From positions 248,001 to 312,000 of the forward strand of contig CAKOUO010000001.1 in NCBI GenBank assembly GCA_934120645.1: DNA of 64,000 nucleotides, read 5' to 3'. How positions within the stretch are numbered: the first letter of the stretch is position 1; each line of letters starts with the position of its first letter. Made by a program: the position numbers and the translations under genes. Of the stretch, positions 62,400 to 64,000 are shown one piece after another. The stretch is from an uncultured Clostridia bacterium. GTDB taxonomy: Bacteria > Bacillota > Clostridia > TANB77 > CAG-508. The notes below the pieces were generated by a model. It did not search any database. It was not told the origin of the DNA and was given only the letters and a program-made list of their open reading frames with translations.

Positions 62400-64000
62400 T
62401 TAATTTATTGCTACTGCAGATGTTAATTCTTTGTTTAAATCTATAACACATGTTGATAATCTTTCTAGATCATCATAATCTATGCCATCTTCGATTTTAA
62501 ATACTTTCTTGTTTGATTTTTTTCTCTTTTCTTTTAATGATTCAAAACTTATAATATTTGTATGTTTTTCTTTATCTTCTTCTAGTTTTTCACTTATTTC
62601 TTGTAATTTTTCTTCATATTTCATATTTGCTATTTTTTCTAATAATTCTGTATTAGTAGTTGCTTGTGATTCTTTTAAATTTTTAATTTCACTTTTTAAA
62701 CTATTAATTTCTGATATGAATTGTTGAATTACTGCTGTAAGATTTTCATCATCTTTTTCTTTAACTTCTGCTATTGTTTTTGAATATTCTTCCCTGTTAT
62801 TTATTAATTTGTAATTTATATCTTCTATTGTTTTTAAGTATTCTTCTTTATCACTTGTTAATTTATCATTTATGTTTTCTATTGTCTTTGAATATTCTTC
62901 TTTATGATTTACTAATTTATCATTTATTTCTTCTATTGTTTTTAAGTATTCTTCTTTATCACTTGTTAATTTATCATTTATGTTTTCTATTGTTTTTGAA
63001 TACTCTTCTTTATTGTTTGTTAATTGGTTACTTATTGTTTGAAATTTTTCTAATAATTCTTTGTTGTTTGTATCTTGATTTTCTTTTAAATCATTCATAT
63101 TGTTAGTTATATTGTTTATTTGTTCTTCTGTATTATCATTTTGTAATTCTGCTATAAATGATTTCTTTAATTTCTTAATTTCACCTAATATTTCATGTTT
63201 TACATTTCTTACTTCATAATTGATTTGTTCTTTTTCATCTATTTTATCTAATTCATTATCTTGTTTTGGTACTATTATTTCTTTTTCTAGATTTTTTTCT
63301 TCTTCATTTATATTTTCTTTTGCTGTTTTTATAATTTCTTCTAATGATATTATTTTTTGTTTTTCAGTAATTTTTTCTATTCCTTCTGCTTTTTCTCCAT
63401 AATAATATCCATATTTTTTTCCGTAATATTTTCCTTTTTGTATTTCTGATTTATTTGTTATTACACCTAATATATTTCCATTTACATCTTCTATTAATCT
63501 TTTTGCTTTTTTCAATTCTGCTATTTTTGTTTTCTTATTTTCTGCTACTAAAATTGTTCCATCTACCATTGATGATAAAGCAATACTATCTGCTACTGAT
63601 AGACATGGTGTTCCATCTAATAAAACTATATCATACATACTTTTTAATACATCTAATAATTTTTTCATATTACTTGATGATATTAACTCTGCTGGATTTG
63701 GTGGTATTGTACCATTTTCTAATATATGTAAATTTGGTATTTTTGTTTCTTTTATATATTTTCTTGATTTTTCTAAGTTTTCTAATTTTTCTTCAGATAT
63801 TTCTTTAATAAAATCTGATAATCCTTCTCCTTTTTCTATATCAAATACTTTACTATAATCATTTGCTTTTCTTAAATTTGCATCTACTAATATAATTTTC
63901 TTTCCTGCTTGTGCAAATGCTACTGCTAAATTATTTGCTACCCAAGTTTTTCCTTCTTTTTCTTTGCTACTTGTTAATAATATAACTTTTTTATTTGTTG
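62400..64000 (-). CDS. CpsD-type tyrosine kinase with long helical repeat tail, 5' end cut by window
   Basis: The frame is open to the right edge, so the N-terminus is missing. The visible 533 codons begin inside a BY-kinase: Walker A KEKEGKTWVANNLA, Walker A' ILVDANLRKA, Walker B IVLLDGTP, and a Tyr-rich cluster KGKYYGKKYGYYYGEK, which is the usual phosphorylation target and the usual end of such proteins. Here about 330 more residues follow: a Glu/Lys/Asn-rich coiled-coil region with 18-residue repeats, ending in SAVAIN. No second CpsC is visible; it may lie beyond the edge. The CpsD at 30.6 kb has no Tyr cluster, so the two kinases are complementary in form. Confidence 0.85.
   Translation of the reverse strand, partial: TNKKVILLTSSKEKEGKTWVANNLAVAFAQAGKKIILVDANLRKANDYSKVFDIEKGEGLSDFIKEISEEKLENLEKSRKYIKETKIPNLHILENGTIPPNPAELISSSNMKKLLDVLKSMYDIVLLDGTPCLSVADSIALSSMVDGTILVAENKKTKIAELKKAKRLIEDVNGNILGVITNKSEIQKGKYYGKKYGYYYGEKAEGIEKITEKQKIISLEEIIKTAKENINEEEKNLEKEIIVPKQDNELDKIDEKEQINYEVRNVKHEILGEIKKLKKSFIAELQNDNTEEQINNITNNMNDLKENQDTNNKELLEKFQTISNQLTNNKEEYSKTIENINDKLTSDKEEYLKTIEEINDKLVNHKEEYSKTIENINDKLTSDKEEYLKTIEDINYKLINNREEYSKTIAEVKEKDDENLTAVIQQFISEINSLKSEIKNLKESQATTNTELLEKIANMKYEEKLQEISEKLEEDKEKHTNIISFESLKEKRKKSNKKVFKIEDGIDYDDLERLSTCVIDLNKELTSAVAIN
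62772..63030. repeat. Tandem 54-bp repeats coding 18-residue helical units
   Basis: About five units of 54 bp (consensus protein EEYSKTIENINDKLTSDK) alternate in two forms, so the true period is 108 bp. Units 1 and 3 give identical 18-residue sequences. The unit length equals five turns of a regular alpha-helix. Confidence 0.85.

Noticed and set aside
62772..63030. Regular repeats that could suggest a CRISPR array
   Set aside because: Units are contiguous 54-bp coding repeats with no unique spacers and they keep the reading frame of a helical protein.

Overview
The window looks like chromosome of a very AT-rich, low-GC Gram-positive bacterium, most likely an uncultured or gut-type member of the Clostridia. 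The basis is strong GGAGG ribosome-binding sites, frequent TTG and GTG starts, extended -10 promoters, an Ile T-box leader, and a typical Firmicutes gene set (RemA, YicC, LCP protein, CpsB/C/D, GlmR/YvcK, RNHCP protein, SleB-like hydrolase). No rRNA, insertion sequence, prophage or CRISPR array was seen. The species cannot be named from the sequence.

Layout. 1-7.5 kb (minus): prepilin-like protein, murB, yvcK, glycogen debranching enzyme, holA and a SleB-like hydrolase form one operon; a truncated unknown gene lies at the left edge. 7.6-10.2 kb: a large glycine-rich surface protein. 10.4-11.9 kb (plus): NfeD and SPFH protein. 11.9-17.5 kb (minus): ftsY, UPF0182 protein, argS. 17.6-20.7 kb: a small unknown gene, a PadR regulator with a fused HAAS/SEDS membrane protein, a tRNA-Thr(CGT), and a CmpB-type membrane protein. 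20.8-23.1 kb: a prepilin-like surface protein divergent from an XRE regulator across a perfect palindrome. 23.2-27.2 kb: Ile T-box, DUF1653 gene and ileS. 27.2-29.7 kb: sortase, small membrane protein, glmM.

29.7-52.4 kb is a large exopolysaccharide or capsule locus on the minus strand. It starts at a good promoter before an LCP ligase gene and runs through an initiating sugar-phosphate transferase, GT4 and GT2 glycosyltransferases, acyltransferases, radical SAM proteins, a Wzy-like polymerase, a pyruvyl transferase, a Wzx-like flippase and VanZ. It resumes with CpsC, CpsD, CpsB and GlmM. Between the two halves sits a separately transcribed ATPase plus TOPRIM-like gene pair that resembles a defence module.

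52.4-57.7 kb: rsmE, a membrane protein, yicC, remA, rpoZ and gmk in one operon, then a strongly promoted structured non-coding RNA on the plus strand, rubrerythrin and a small unknown gene. 57.8-64 kb: a frameshifted U32 peptidase gene, an RNHCP gene bracketed by two inverted copies of one hairpin, a nucleoside kinase with a ThrRS-like N-terminus, and a second CpsD-type kinase fused to a long helical repeat tail, cut by the right edge.

Three otherwise intact genes carry apparent single-base frameshifts (near 37.22, 38.14 and 59.91 kb), so assembly error must be weighed against real decay or phase variation. The most interesting items are the structured RNA with an embedded 20-codon ORF, the HAAS-SEDS protein that seems to lack the catalytic Asp, the ATPase/TOPRIM pair, and the BY-kinase with an 18-residue repeat tail.
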